From assembly GCF_052065835.1 (NCBI RefSeq), contig NZ_JBQHTG010000001.1, forward strand, positions 186,001-250,000: a stretch of 64,000 nt of DNA. The letters run 5' to 3'. Source of the DNA: Laedolimicola sp934402125. GTDB taxonomy: Bacteria; Bacillota; Clostridia; Lachnospirales; Lachnospiraceae. The notes below the pieces were generated by a model. That model did no database searches and was not told the origin of the DNA. It saw nothing but the letters and a program-made list of their open reading frames with translations. Below, piece by piece: positions 50,473-58,926 of this stretch. The first letter of the stretch is position 1; the number at the start of each line of letters is the position of its first letter. The translations under genes were made by a program, and so were the position numbers.

Positions 50473-50852
50473 TCCTTGATCACCGTCCCGATCCCGCAGA
50501 CCACGCGATGAACCTCTGCTGCGTATTTCGCCAGATCGCAGGCTGCCCGTCCGGAAGCCTCCCGCCACTGGCGTTCAAAGGGATTCGCGGGAATCACGCC
50601 GCTTCCCAGCTCGTTCGTAATCACAAGGATATCCGGATTTTCTGTATACAATTTTTCCGCCAGAAGGGAAGGGTCGCCGCCCTCCTTCAGTACCCGGCGT
50701 ACATATTCCTGAAAATCAACCACGGCCCGGGCCTTTAAAAGCTCCGCTTCCGTACAGTCGGCCCCATTTACCATATCCTGCTCCTTCAGGGCGAACCGCT
50801 TCTTCGCATAGGCTTTTTTCCCCTGAAAGGCTCCTCCTGTAATCAGTATCAT
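50469..50852 (-). CDS. Short CobU-like protein
   Basis: A 127-residue paralogue of CobU. It keeps a loose P-loop (ITGGAFQGKK, with Lys where CobU has Ser/Thr), and its C-terminal half matches CobU closely (VITNELGSGVIPANPFERQWREA and VVCGIGTVIKE, given here in part). The middle of CobU, including the GMP-accepting His region, is missing. A full CobU is encoded 770 bases upstream in the same operon. It may be a regulatory or scaffold subunit, or a kinase-only variant. It overlaps cobC by ATGA. Confidence 0.72.
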   Translation of the reverse strand: MILITGGAFQGKKAYAKKRFALKEQDMVNGADCTEAELLKARAVVDFQEYVRRVLKEGGDPSLLAEKLYTENPDILVITNELGSGVIPANPFERQWREASGRAACDLAKYAAEVHRVVCGIGTVIKE

Positions 50853-50866
50853 ACCCCATGTTCCTC

Positions 50867-51628
50867 CTAAAATTTTCCTGCCACCCACACACAGATGGCC
50901 ATAACCAGCTCACAGGCCTGCAGAAAGCAGCCTGCCAGATCTCCGGTAATGCCGCCAAACTGCTTCATGGACATGCAGTAGTACCAGAAAAAGGTACACC
51001 AGGCTCCCACCACCGCCGCGGTGCCAAGCTTCGCGTCCAGCAGGCACATATAGCCTGCCGCCAGAAAGAGCAGCACATACAGGCTGAACATCACAACCTT
51101 TTCCTGTACCGCGTCGGAAAAGGCCGCCACCGTTCCGGTCTTCCGGGCACAGGGAAAGGACGCTACCGAAAGGCCGCTCATGGACCGGGACAGCACATAG
51201 CCGCCGGAGAGCACCAGCACCTGCCGTCCGGAAAGCTCGCTCCAGAAGCCAAAGCAGGCCAGAAAATAACAGCAGGCCACAATGACCGCGAAGGCTCCCG
51301 CATTGGAATCCTTGAGAATCTCAAGCTTCTTTTCTCTCGGCTGCCAGGAGGACAGGGCGTCTGCCGTATCCAAAAGGCCGTCCAGGTGGATGCCGCCGGT
51401 CACCAGTACCGGGAGCAATACATACACGGCGCTTCGAAGCGTATCGCCCACGCCGATTTTTTTACTTAACACGCTCCAGCCTGCTGCCAGCGCGCCGATG
51501 ACGATTCCCACAAAGGGAAAGAAGCACATCATATAGCGCATATTTTCCTTCTCCCAGTCCGCCCGGGGCATGGGAATCTTGGAGTACATGGAAAACGCGA
51601 TTTTAAAACTGTTCCAGATTCGTCTCAT
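50867..51628 (-). CDS. cobS: Adenosylcobinamide-GDP ribazoletransferase CobS
   Basis: A membrane enzyme that joins adenosylcobinamide-GDP and alpha-ribazole (phosphate) in the last assembly step of cobalamin. The 253-residue protein has six or so membrane segments and the signature GGIHLDGLLDTADAL (near residue 80) with the metal-binding Asp residues, plus FGGITGDLAGC at the C-terminal side. Its ATG overlaps the cobU stop codon (ATGA). Confidence 0.93.
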   Translation of the reverse strand: MRRIWNSFKIAFSMYSKIPMPRADWEKENMRYMMCFFPFVGIVIGALAAGWSVLSKKIGVGDTLRSAVYVLLPVLVTGGIHLDGLLDTADALSSWQPREKKLEILKDSNAGAFAVIVACCYFLACFGFWSELSGRQVLVLSGGYVLSRSMSGLSVASFPCARKTGTVAAFSDAVQEKVVMFSLYVLLFLAAGYMCLLDAKLGTAAVVGAWCTFFWYYCMSMKQFGGITGDLAGCFLQACELVMAICVWVAGKF

Positions 51629-52164
51629 AAGCTGTTTCCTTTTCGTTTCAGCTGCAGGGGAATTCCGCAGACCACCTCCGTCACCGCATCAGCCTCCGCG
51701 GCGATGTTCTGATTGATGATCCCCAGACGCTCCTGATACAGCCCTGTTATTTCATCATATGTAATTCCATCGGAAAAGATATCGTTGGTCACGATGACCA
51801 GATGGGCGCACCGCTCCCGCAGGGCGTCCACGCCTGCCTGTACCTCTTCCACCGTATTGTCCCCCGCCCCCTCCGGCTCAAACATCTCATTGGCCGTCAG
51901 GTTAGACATACATTCCAGAAGCACCACGCCCTTATCCGGCAGGGCCTGCTCTTTCAGATTTACATAACATTCTATCGTCTCAAAGCCTTTTCCGGCCCGG
52001 AGCTTCCGGTGCCGCTCCACCCGGCGCTTTCCCTCCTCGCCGAAGGGGCGCATGGTGGCGATATAATATAAGGGGAGTCCGTCCCGCTTTGCCAGGGAAG
52101 TGGCTACGCTCTCCGCGTACTCGGATTTGCCGCTTCCGCTGCCTCCCGTAATTACTGCAAGCAT
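51625..52164 (-). CDS. cobU: Adenosylcobinamide kinase/guanylyltransferase CobU
   Basis: Phosphorylates adenosylcobinamide and then transfers GMP to it. The 179-residue protein has the P-loop TGGSGSGKSEYAE, the GMP-binding His region RVERHRKLR, and VTNDIFSDGITYDEITGLYQ with VCGIPLQLK at the end. VTND in place of the usual VTNE-G-x-G is a mild deviation from E. coli CobU. It overlaps cbiA by 13 bases and cobS by four. Confidence 0.9.
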   Translation of the reverse strand: MLAVITGGSGSGKSEYAESVATSLAKRDGLPLYYIATMRPFGEEGKRRVERHRKLRAGKGFETIECYVNLKEQALPDKGVVLLECMSNLTANEMFEPEGAGDNTVEEVQAGVDALRERCAHLVIVTNDIFSDGITYDEITGLYQERLGIINQNIAAEADAVTEVVCGIPLQLKRKGNSL

Positions 52165-53522
52165 TGGTATTCCTCACATTTTTGTAAAAAGTTCCAGGCA
52201 ATCGCCGGATTGGAATAAAAGAACAGATGGGGGAAGCCCGCATAGAGCGTATCCGTACCGTGTACACAGTCCCAGCTCCGCTTCCGGAGAGGCTTTTTGG
52301 CATGGATCGCGTCTCCGCAGTTTTCGCTCTCCCAGTAATGGAATTCATGGCCCCGGGCCTTTTCGCCTTCTTTCAAAATCAGCTGATCCCGTTTTGCTTC
52401 CATTTCGATATAGCCGAAGCGGGATAACCGGTCTGTCCGGTAAGCCCTGGCTTTGATCCCGTCCACCATGGGGTATTCCACGCCGTCGGCCCCCTCCAGG
52501 GTCCGGTGGAGATAGAGAAAGCCTCCACACTCGGCGATACAGGGCAGCCCTTTTTCCAGGGCTTCCCGGATCGAACGCCGCATGGATTCATTTTCACTCA
52601 ATTCCTTCGCGTGAAGCTCCGGATAGCCGCCGCTTAAGAGCAGGCCGTGAAGCCCCTCCGGCAGGCTCTTATCCCGGATCGGGGAAAAGGATACCAGCTC
52701 CGCTCCCATGTCCTTTAAAAGCTGCAGGTTATCCCGGTAGGTGAAACAGAAGGCCTCGTCCTCCGCCACGCCGATCCGGACCTTCTCTGTCCCGGAAAGC
52801 CTCGGAAGTTCGGGCGTCTCGTAGGTAAAATCCTCCGTCTCCCAGGCCATGGCCAGAAACGCGTCCAGATCAATACTCTCCTCTATCACCTCTGCCAACT
52901 GATTCAGCTTCTCCTTCAGGCGTTCGATTTCCCCCGGAAGCACCAGGCCCAGATGACGGCTTTCCAGCACCAGATCCTCTGCCTTTGGCACATAGCCCAG
53001 CACCTTCACCGGAAGCCAGCGCTCGATCTGTTCCTTCATATCCGGATACAGGGCCTTGGGCATCTGATTCAAAATCACGCCCCGGATATGGCTGGGCTTC
53101 TGATATTCCAGAAAGCCCTTGATCAGCGGCACCACGGAGATGCTCATTCCCCGGCAGTTGACCACCAGCACCACGGGCATATCAAGCGTCTCCGCCACGT
53201 CCGAGGAGCTGGCTTCCTCTGAGATACCGCCCAGCCCGTCGTAGTAGCCCATGACGCCCTCGACCACAGAAACCTCGGCCTCGGCCGCCCTTCTTCCGAA
53301 CAGGAAGCGGGTCGTCTCCCGATCCGTAAAGAAGGTATCCAGGTTTCCGGATTTCACGCCAATCACCCGGCTGTGAAACATGGGATCGATATAGTCCGGC
53401 CCGCATTTAAAGGAAGCTACGTTGAAGCCCCGGTTCACCAGGGCCTGCAGAATGCCGCAGGTAATCAGGGTCTTGCCGCTTCCGCTGGCAGGCGCCGCCA
53501 GCATGATTCTGGGTACTCTCAT
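52152..53522 (-). CDS. cbiA: Cobyrinate a,c-diamide synthase CbiA
   Basis: Amidates the a and c side chains of cobyrinate using glutamine and ATP. The 456-residue protein has the P-loop APASGSGKTLITCG at the N-terminus, VEGVMGYYDG, and a C-terminal glutamine amidotransferase domain (about 250-450) with the catalytic Cys in IAECGGFLYLH and a downstream His in HEFHYWE. Its ATG directly follows the cbiJ-E-T stop codon, with GGGAGG upstream. Confidence 0.94.
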   Translation of the reverse strand: MRVPRIMLAAPASGSGKTLITCGILQALVNRGFNVASFKCGPDYIDPMFHSRVIGVKSGNLDTFFTDRETTRFLFGRRAAEAEVSVVEGVMGYYDGLGGISEEASSSDVAETLDMPVVLVVNCRGMSISVVPLIKGFLEYQKPSHIRGVILNQMPKALYPDMKEQIERWLPVKVLGYVPKAEDLVLESRHLGLVLPGEIERLKEKLNQLAEVIEESIDLDAFLAMAWETEDFTYETPELPRLSGTEKVRIGVAEDEAFCFTYRDNLQLLKDMGAELVSFSPIRDKSLPEGLHGLLLSGGYPELHAKELSENESMRRSIREALEKGLPCIAECGGFLYLHRTLEGADGVEYPMVDGIKARAYRTDRLSRFGYIEMEAKRDQLILKEGEKARGHEFHYWESENCGDAIHAKKPLRKRSWDCVHGTDTLYAGFPHLFFYSNPAIAWNFLQKCEEYQCLQ

Positions 53523-55574
53523 TTACGCCTCCCCCTTTCCGGTTCCGGCAAAGATGTAGACCGGATTCTGGCCCATCATCATTTCGTAGGGGCCCACTTT
53601 TTTTGCCTTGGCCGCCTGAATCTGAGTAATGTCCACGTCCGTGAAGCCAAGCTCCTTGAAGCAGCTGTTGGCCTCCGCCACGGTCTCCAGGGTAATGGCG
53701 TTCACCACCACCCGGACCTTTGGGTTCTTTTCAAGCAGCAGCTGTAAAATCTCTTTCATATTGCCGGAGGAACCGCCGACAAAGGCATGGGTGGGATCCG
53801 GCAGGTCTGCCAGCGCCTCCGGAGCCGTCCCCACACGCACCTCCACGTTGGGCGTACCGAATTTCCGGGCATTTTCCTCAATCAGGGCTGCCGCCGCCGG
53901 CTTTTTCTCGACCGCATAGACTTCTCCGTCCAAGGCTGCCAGCGCCATCTCGATGGTGACAGAGCCGGTTCCCGCGCCGATATCCCAGACGATGGAATCC
54001 TTCGCAAGCTGCAGCTTTGCCACAGATAGGCTGCGCACCTCACTCTTCGTCATGGGCGCGTCGCCCCGTTTAAATTCCTCATCGGGGATACAGCTTCGAA
54101 GCCCGCTTATGTAGGCCGGATTTTCGATGATAGCTACGCAGAGACCGTCGAAGGCTTTTTCCTTCAGCTCTGCCGGCGTACCCTCCGTGATCCGCTCCTC
54201 CGGGTAATGGAGCCGCTCTCCGATATACAACTTTACATTGTGGAGCCCATAATTTTCCAGTTTTTCACATAAGGACGCCACATTGTCTTTGCCGCCCAGC
54301 AGGGTAAAGGTCCGGAAATGGGTCCTCACCGCCCCGATGAGATTCTCCCGGCGGCCATGGATGCTCATAAGCTTCACGTCCTCCCAGGCGATTTTCAGGC
54401 GGCTGCAAAAATAAGTTACGGAAGAGATTCCCGTGATCAATTCCGTGCGGATCCCCGCCCCCTCAAATGCAGTAATCAGACGCCTGGCGCCGCTGTAGAA
54501 GCCCACGTCGCCGGACAGGGCCACGGCGATGGTATGATAGTCCGGGTGCTCCTGCACAAAGCCGAGCATTTTGCCGGAATCGTAGGCGTCAAAAAGCGGC
54601 TTTCCCATATACCGGAAGGAATCCAGCATCCGTCCGGATCCCAGGATACAGTCGGCCTGATCAAAGGCTGCCCGGGCCTCTCCGGTCAGCTGATCCGGGG
54701 TGCCCATGCCGATACCGATTAAGTATGCGATTCGTTCGTTTTTCTCGTCACGAGAATCCATCGAAGCGGTTTCTGATCGTTTCCCGTCGCGGGAATCGAT
54801 CTGAAACCGCTCTGCCAGCAGCTTCACGCCGTCCTCCATGGACAGCCCTTCCTGCTCCTGCGGGCGGCCGATCAGCACAACTTTGACTCCAGCCTCTTTG
54901 GCAGCGGTCATTTTTTCCTCAAAGCCGCCTGCCCGGCCGGCCTCCTTCGTAACCATCCAGGCCGCCCCGGTGCTCCGGAGCATGGCCAGGTTCAGTTCCC
55001 TGGAAAAGGGCCCCTGCATACAGATGAGATGGGGGCCTGTAAAGCCTGCCTCCGTACACTGTGCCACCACCTCCGGCGTAGCCAGGACCCGGGCGTAGAC
55101 ACGATTCTGATAATCCGGCAGGGCCGTGAATCTGGAAAGTTCCTTGCTGCCTGTGGTGACAAAAATAGATCCTTCCGTGGTCTTTAAAAAGGCAATGGCC
55201 TCCTCCACGCTTTCCACGGTTACGATTTCTCCGGAACCGTTTCCGGCGTCCGCCTCCCCTATCAGAGAGGGGCGGATCAGGCGCAGATACTCGCAGCCTG
55301 CCTTTTCACAGGCTGTCCGGATATTCGCCGACACCACTACGGCGTAGGGGTGGGTTACATCCAGCACCAGCGGCCGCCCCTCTTCCCGGAAAAGCTGTTC
55401 CATTTCTTCCGGAAGAAGCCGTCCCCGGTGGACGCTCAGATGGGGCCGCTTTTCCACCAGAAGCTCGCCGTATTCGGTGGCTACGCTGCACAGGGTTTCC
55501 ACTCCCGCCTCTGCCAGCCACTCACTGATCTCTCTTCCCTCTGTTGTTCCTGCAAATACAATTACCTGCTTCAT
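53523..55574 (-). CDS. CbiJ-CbiE-CbiT fusion (precorrin-6A reductase and C5,15-methyltransferase/decarboxylase)
   Basis: One 683-residue protein combines three steps. Residues 1-255 are CbiJ/CobK cobalt-precorrin-6A reductase (VIVFAGTTEGREIS, DVTHPYAVVVSANI). Residues 283-490 are the CbiE methyltransferase (LIGIGMGTPDQLTGEA, ALSGDVGFYSGA). Residues 495-680 are CbiT (VWDIGAGTGSVTIEMA, a SAM-binding motif; FVGGSSGNM). CbiE-CbiT fusion is common as CobL; adding CbiJ in front is rarer. The CbiJ-CbiE linker, around residues 255-280, reads as a repeat (DSRDGKRSE and DSRDEKNE) and is encoded by a long DNA palindrome. It is coupled to cbiA downstream. Confidence 0.92.
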   Translation of the reverse strand: MKQVIVFAGTTEGREISEWLAEAGVETLCSVATEYGELLVEKRPHLSVHRGRLLPEEMEQLFREEGRPLVLDVTHPYAVVVSANIRTACEKAGCEYLRLIRPSLIGEADAGNGSGEIVTVESVEEAIAFLKTTEGSIFVTTGSKELSRFTALPDYQNRVYARVLATPEVVAQCTEAGFTGPHLICMQGPFSRELNLAMLRSTGAAWMVTKEAGRAGGFEEKMTAAKEAGVKVVLIGRPQEQEGLSMEDGVKLLAERFQIDSRDGKRSETASMDSRDEKNERIAYLIGIGMGTPDQLTGEARAAFDQADCILGSGRMLDSFRYMGKPLFDAYDSGKMLGFVQEHPDYHTIAVALSGDVGFYSGARRLITAFEGAGIRTELITGISSVTYFCSRLKIAWEDVKLMSIHGRRENLIGAVRTHFRTFTLLGGKDNVASLCEKLENYGLHNVKLYIGERLHYPEERITEGTPAELKEKAFDGLCVAIIENPAYISGLRSCIPDEEFKRGDAPMTKSEVRSLSVAKLQLAKDSIVWDIGAGTGSVTIEMALAALDGEVYAVEKKPAAAALIEENARKFGTPNVEVRVGTAPEALADLPDPTHAFVGGSSGNMKEILQLLLEKNPKVRVVVNAITLETVAEANSCFKELGFTDVDITQIQAAKAKKVGPYEMMMGQNPVYIFAGTGKGEA
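54742..54811. repeat. Palindromic element inside the CbiJ-CbiE linker
   Basis: A 47-bp inverted repeat (22-bp arms at 54765-54786 and 54790-54811, starting AGCGGTTTC, two mismatches, loop TCG) lies next to a smaller palindrome TTCTCG-TCA-CGAGAA (54742-54756). Its inner part is TTCCCG-TCG-CGGGAA, similar to the small one. Together they encode the linker of the fused protein in frame. Confidence 0.65.
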
Positions 55575-55589
55575 GCCTCCGTACCTCTT

Positions 55590-56636
55590 TTATCCAAAAT
55601 TCACCTTGTACTCCTCCAGCGCGATGGCCACCGTTACACCGTCCCGGGCAACCTTCCGCTGAAACAGCTTCCGTCTGCCTGCCGCCAGGAGCGCGCTCCG
55701 CTCGCACACATTTCCTACGCCGGTAATCTGTCGTACAAAGGAGGACTCCGAAAAGCCTCCCTCGCATTCCGCCTTCTCAAGCTCCGCCGCCCCATAGGTC
55801 ACCAGGGGCAGCTTCCGCTCCCGGCAGAACTCCAGAAGACCGGGCTCCTCCTTTTTCAGATCGATGGTCGCCACCCGGAAAACCGCATGCTCCGACAGCT
55901 GGTTCTGCAAAAGCACCTGTTCCACCAGGGCTTCTATCTTTGCCTTCGGCGTTCCTTTTTTACAGCCGATACCCAGAACCGCAATCCGGGGCACCAGGTG
56001 CAGGGTTCTGGGGAAGGGATCGTAGGTTTCGTCCACAGAAATGCTGATCCCAAGCCCGTCCCTTTTCTGAATGGACAGCTCCGGCGGAACGGGGCCCGCC
56101 AGTTCAAAATCACTGTAAAGTCCCACGGTCCGCTGCTCCAGGATATCTGCGGCTACTTCTTTTGCCAGCTTCAGGCTATCCAGATACATCTGCTCCCGAC
56201 GGGCAAAATCGTCCACCGAAAAGCGTCCTCCCGCGTCTGTGGCGGTGGTGATAACCGGAACCGCCCCCACCAGGGCAGCTATCTCCCGGGTCAGGGCGTT
56301 GGCTCCGCCCAGATGGCCGGACAGCAGGGAAATCACGAAATGCCCCTGTTCGTCCATCACCAGCACCGCCGGATCCGAGGCCTTGCTGGCCACAAAGGGC
56401 GCAATGGCGCGCACTGCGATTCCGGCAGCCCCGATAAAAAGCAGACTGTCGCAGGTCCCAAACCTCTCGCCGGTCCAGTCCCTTAAGGACCCCCCCAGCA
56501 CCGGTATGCCCCAGTCTTCTGCGTCCCTGCCCTTGCAGCAGCAAATACAGCTATCTCCCTTTGCTTCACAGGCCTCCCGGACCCGTTTTGCCAGACCGCA
56601 GCCCGATCTGGTAAAGGCGATTACCGCAAGTCTCAT
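55590..56636 (-). CDS. cbiG: Cobalt-precorrin 5A hydrolase CbiG
   Basis: Opens the delta-lactone of cobalt-precorrin-5A, releasing acetaldehyde, in the anaerobic pathway. The 348-residue protein has the CbiG N-terminal region (LLFIGAAGIAVRAIAPFV, SDPAVLVMDEQGHFVISL), GGANALTREIA, and a C-terminal CobE/GbiG-type domain with GIGCKKGTPKAKIEALV. Its ATG overlaps the cbiD stop codon (ATGA). Confidence 0.93.
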   Translation of the reverse strand: MRLAVIAFTRSGCGLAKRVREACEAKGDSCICCCKGRDAEDWGIPVLGGSLRDWTGERFGTCDSLLFIGAAGIAVRAIAPFVASKASDPAVLVMDEQGHFVISLLSGHLGGANALTREIAALVGAVPVITTATDAGGRFSVDDFARREQMYLDSLKLAKEVAADILEQRTVGLYSDFELAGPVPPELSIQKRDGLGISISVDETYDPFPRTLHLVPRIAVLGIGCKKGTPKAKIEALVEQVLLQNQLSEHAVFRVATIDLKKEEPGLLEFCRERKLPLVTYGAAELEKAECEGGFSESSFVRQITGVGNVCERSALLAAGRRKLFQRKVARDGVTVAIALEEYKVNFG

Positions 56637-57775
56637 GCTTCTGTCTCCTTTTTCACACAGTAAATCAGACGCCGTACGTCCGACGATTCACCCAACACTC
56701 CCTGCTCCAGGGAAAAGGTCAGGATTCCCCGCTCCAGGCTCTTTCCGCTCCGGTGATCCACATAGAATTCCATCCGCTCCATCAGCCGCTTCATCACCGG
56801 CTCCAGCAGTCCCTTCTCCTTCAGGATATCCAAAGCCTCATCGGTGGTAATGCAATCCATCAGCCGGACTGCCGTCTCCTGATCCGCACCCAGCACCGCC
56901 GCATGGGCCGTCAGGATATCCATCCGGGCGTCGGCGTTGCGGGAGTGAGTATTCATAATCCCTGCGGCCAGCTTCACCAGCTTTCCGATATGTCCCACCA
57001 GCAGAATTCCTTTTGCGCCGAATTCCACCGCCGCGTCGATGGCTTCTCCCAGAAAATTACTGTATTTGACGGAACGCTTCAGCACCTCCGGCTCATAATC
57101 CTCCAGAAAATCCAAACCGTAATTGCCCGGCACCAACACCAGATAGCTCCGTCCTCCGGACAGCTGCATTTTGATGTCCACCCGGATCGTCTGAATCAGG
57201 GCCTCCTCGCTCATGGGCTCCACGATCCCACTGGTTCCCAGGACGGAAATGCCACCTACGATACCAAGCCTAGGGTTGAAGGTCTTCCGGGCCAGCTCCT
57301 CACCCCCCGGAATGGAAATGATCACCGAAAGGCCGCCGGTATATCCGGCCGCCCTGCAGATCTCTTCCACGCCCTCCCGGATCATCTGCCGGGGTACCTT
57401 GTTGATGGCCGCGTCGCCCACAGCCTGCTCCAGGCCCACCCGGGTTACCCGGCCTACGCCCTCGCCGCCGTCCAGGGTAACGCCGGGCTTTTCTGCCTTC
57501 CGGACTGTGGCATAGATCAGAAGTCCGTCGGTCACGTCCGGATCATCGCCTGCATCTTTACGGATCGCGCAGGAAGCCGCCCCTTGGGAAAGCTTCGGAT
57601 CCAGCACCTCCAGACGGAGGCCGATCCCTTTTGGCGTCATCAGCTCTACCTCCGGCAGGATCTGCCCGTGAAGCAGCATCCAGGCCGCCGCCTTGGAAGC
57701 CGCCGCGGCGCAGGATCCGGTGGTATAGCCCATCCGCATTTTTTTGTTGTTTTTATAAACGTATTGTTCCAGCAT
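56633..57775 (-). CDS. cbiD: Cobalt-precorrin-5B C1-methyltransferase CbiD
   Basis: Methylates C1 of cobalt-precorrin-5B using SAM in the anaerobic pathway. The 380-residue protein starts with the typical MRMGYTTGSCAAAASKAA segment (partly quoted) and has DAGDDPDVTDG, GGEGVGRVTRVGL, NPRLGIVGGISVLGTSGIV and LLVGHIGKLVKLA. It lies 16 bases after the lipoprotein gene. Confidence 0.94.
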   Translation of the reverse strand: MLEQYVYKNNKKMRMGYTTGSCAAAASKAAAWMLLHGQILPEVELMTPKGIGLRLEVLDPKLSQGAASCAIRKDAGDDPDVTDGLLIYATVRKAEKPGVTLDGGEGVGRVTRVGLEQAVGDAAINKVPRQMIREGVEEICRAAGYTGGLSVIISIPGGEELARKTFNPRLGIVGGISVLGTSGIVEPMSEEALIQTIRVDIKMQLSGGRSYLVLVPGNYGLDFLEDYEPEVLKRSVKYSNFLGEAIDAAVEFGAKGILLVGHIGKLVKLAAGIMNTHSRNADARMDILTAHAAVLGADQETAVRLMDCITTDEALDILKEKGLLEPVMKRLMERMEFYVDHRSGKSLERGILTFSLEQGVLGESSDVRRLIYCVKKETEA

Positions 57776-57791
57776 TGGTTTTTCCTTATTT

Positions 57792-58883
57792 TTACTGTGC
57801 AGTCACCGGTTCCCGGCCTGCTGCCTCCAGCAGGATATTCAGAAGAACATAGGTCCGCTCCTTCGTAAGTTCTGCCGCTTTATCATTGACCAGGCACGCC
57901 CATATGCTGCCGCCCTCTGACCCTTCTCCGGCCTTCTTGGCGGCTTCTTCTTTCTCTTTAATCCATTCCCGCTGCTCCGTAAGAAGCTGTTTCATATCTT
58001 CGTCCTTCAGGACGCCCTTCATCTTCAGCTGATACCAGACCAGATTCAGGGCTGCGTCCCAGTTTTCATAGCGCTCCTTGCTCTTTACATTCATATCCGC
58101 CTGGGTAAGGGAGGGATCCTCCTGAAGGGAACGGACAATCTCCTGATCTGCCTTTGCCGCGTTTTCCACATATTCCACCGCTGTATCGATGAAATCATAG
58201 CCGGAAAATCCCTCTGCGCCCTCCACATTGTAAAGGCCGTAGCAGGGAAGACCGTTCTCTTCGGCCTCAAGACGATCATAATTGCTGCACGCCCACTGTA
58301 AAAACTCCTCCGGCAGCTCAGAAACCGGAGCCCCGGGCAGATAGATATCGACCTCGTCCGCACCGTCCAGACCGTAAGCCTCCGTATATGAATAGAGAAT
58401 CTGATCCAGGATCTCTTCTTTTCCTATCTCATACGTGTAATTGATTTCACCAAGCTTCATGGCCCAGGTATAGGCATTGACCTTCTGTAAATCAGTAAAT
58501 TTCCCAGTAAAGGTATTGCCGTACTGGGTTCCGTTGGGGTAACCCTCTCCGCTGCTTCCCATGTCCATGTCCCAGTATTCCCCGGAAAAGCTGCCGTCCG
58601 GCCGGATATTCAGCTGGGTGGCCCAGGCTCCCGCGCCGCTGGAGAAGGTGAAATCCACGTACTGGAGAGCCGCGAAGCTGGGAGCTTCCGGATCACTGCT
58701 GTCCGAGCCTGTGAAGCCATCTTCCTCGGCCCCGTCTGTTTCCTCTGACGGACTGTCCAAAGCTTCCTCTGTCTTCGTCTCTGTTCCGGATTCTTCCACC
58801 TTCTTTGTTCCGCAGCCGCCCAGGGACAGCACCATGGCCGTCATCAGAAGCCCTGCCAGAACTCTTACCTTGTTTCTCTTCAT
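57792..58883 (-). CDS. Lipoprotein with LprI-like C-terminal domain
   Basis: A 363-residue lipoprotein starting MKRNKVRVLAG, with lipobox LSLGGC and an acidic Glu/Ser/Thr-rich linker to about residue 70. A middle part (about 75-240, FTFSSGAGAWATQLN) has no family I recognise. The C-terminal part (about 265-355) resembles the LprI/DUF1311 domain: SLTQADMNVKSKERYENWD, then QREWIKEKEEAAKKAG and a Cys late on. LprI-like domains inhibit lysozyme in some bacteria, but many have no known role. It lies between cobT and cbiD in the cobalamin operon, 43 bases after cobT, with GGAGGTGGGAG before its ATG. The link to cobalamin is unexplained. Confidence 0.72.
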   Translation of the reverse strand: MKRNKVRVLAGLLMTAMVLSLGGCGTKKVEESGTETKTEEALDSPSEETDGAEEDGFTGSDSSDPEAPSFAALQYVDFTFSSGAGAWATQLNIRPDGSFSGEYWDMDMGSSGEGYPNGTQYGNTFTGKFTDLQKVNAYTWAMKLGEINYTYEIGKEEILDQILYSYTEAYGLDGADEVDIYLPGAPVSELPEEFLQWACSNYDRLEAEENGLPCYGLYNVEGAEGFSGYDFIDTAVEYVENAAKADQEIVRSLQEDPSLTQADMNVKSKERYENWDAALNLVWYQLKMKGVLKDEDMKQLLTEQREWIKEKEEAAKKAGEGSEGGSIWACLVNDKAAELTKERTYVLLNILLEAAGREPVTAQ

Positions 58884-58926
58884 ACTCCCACCTCCATATA
58901 AATAATACGTTTCCCTGTCCACGCTT

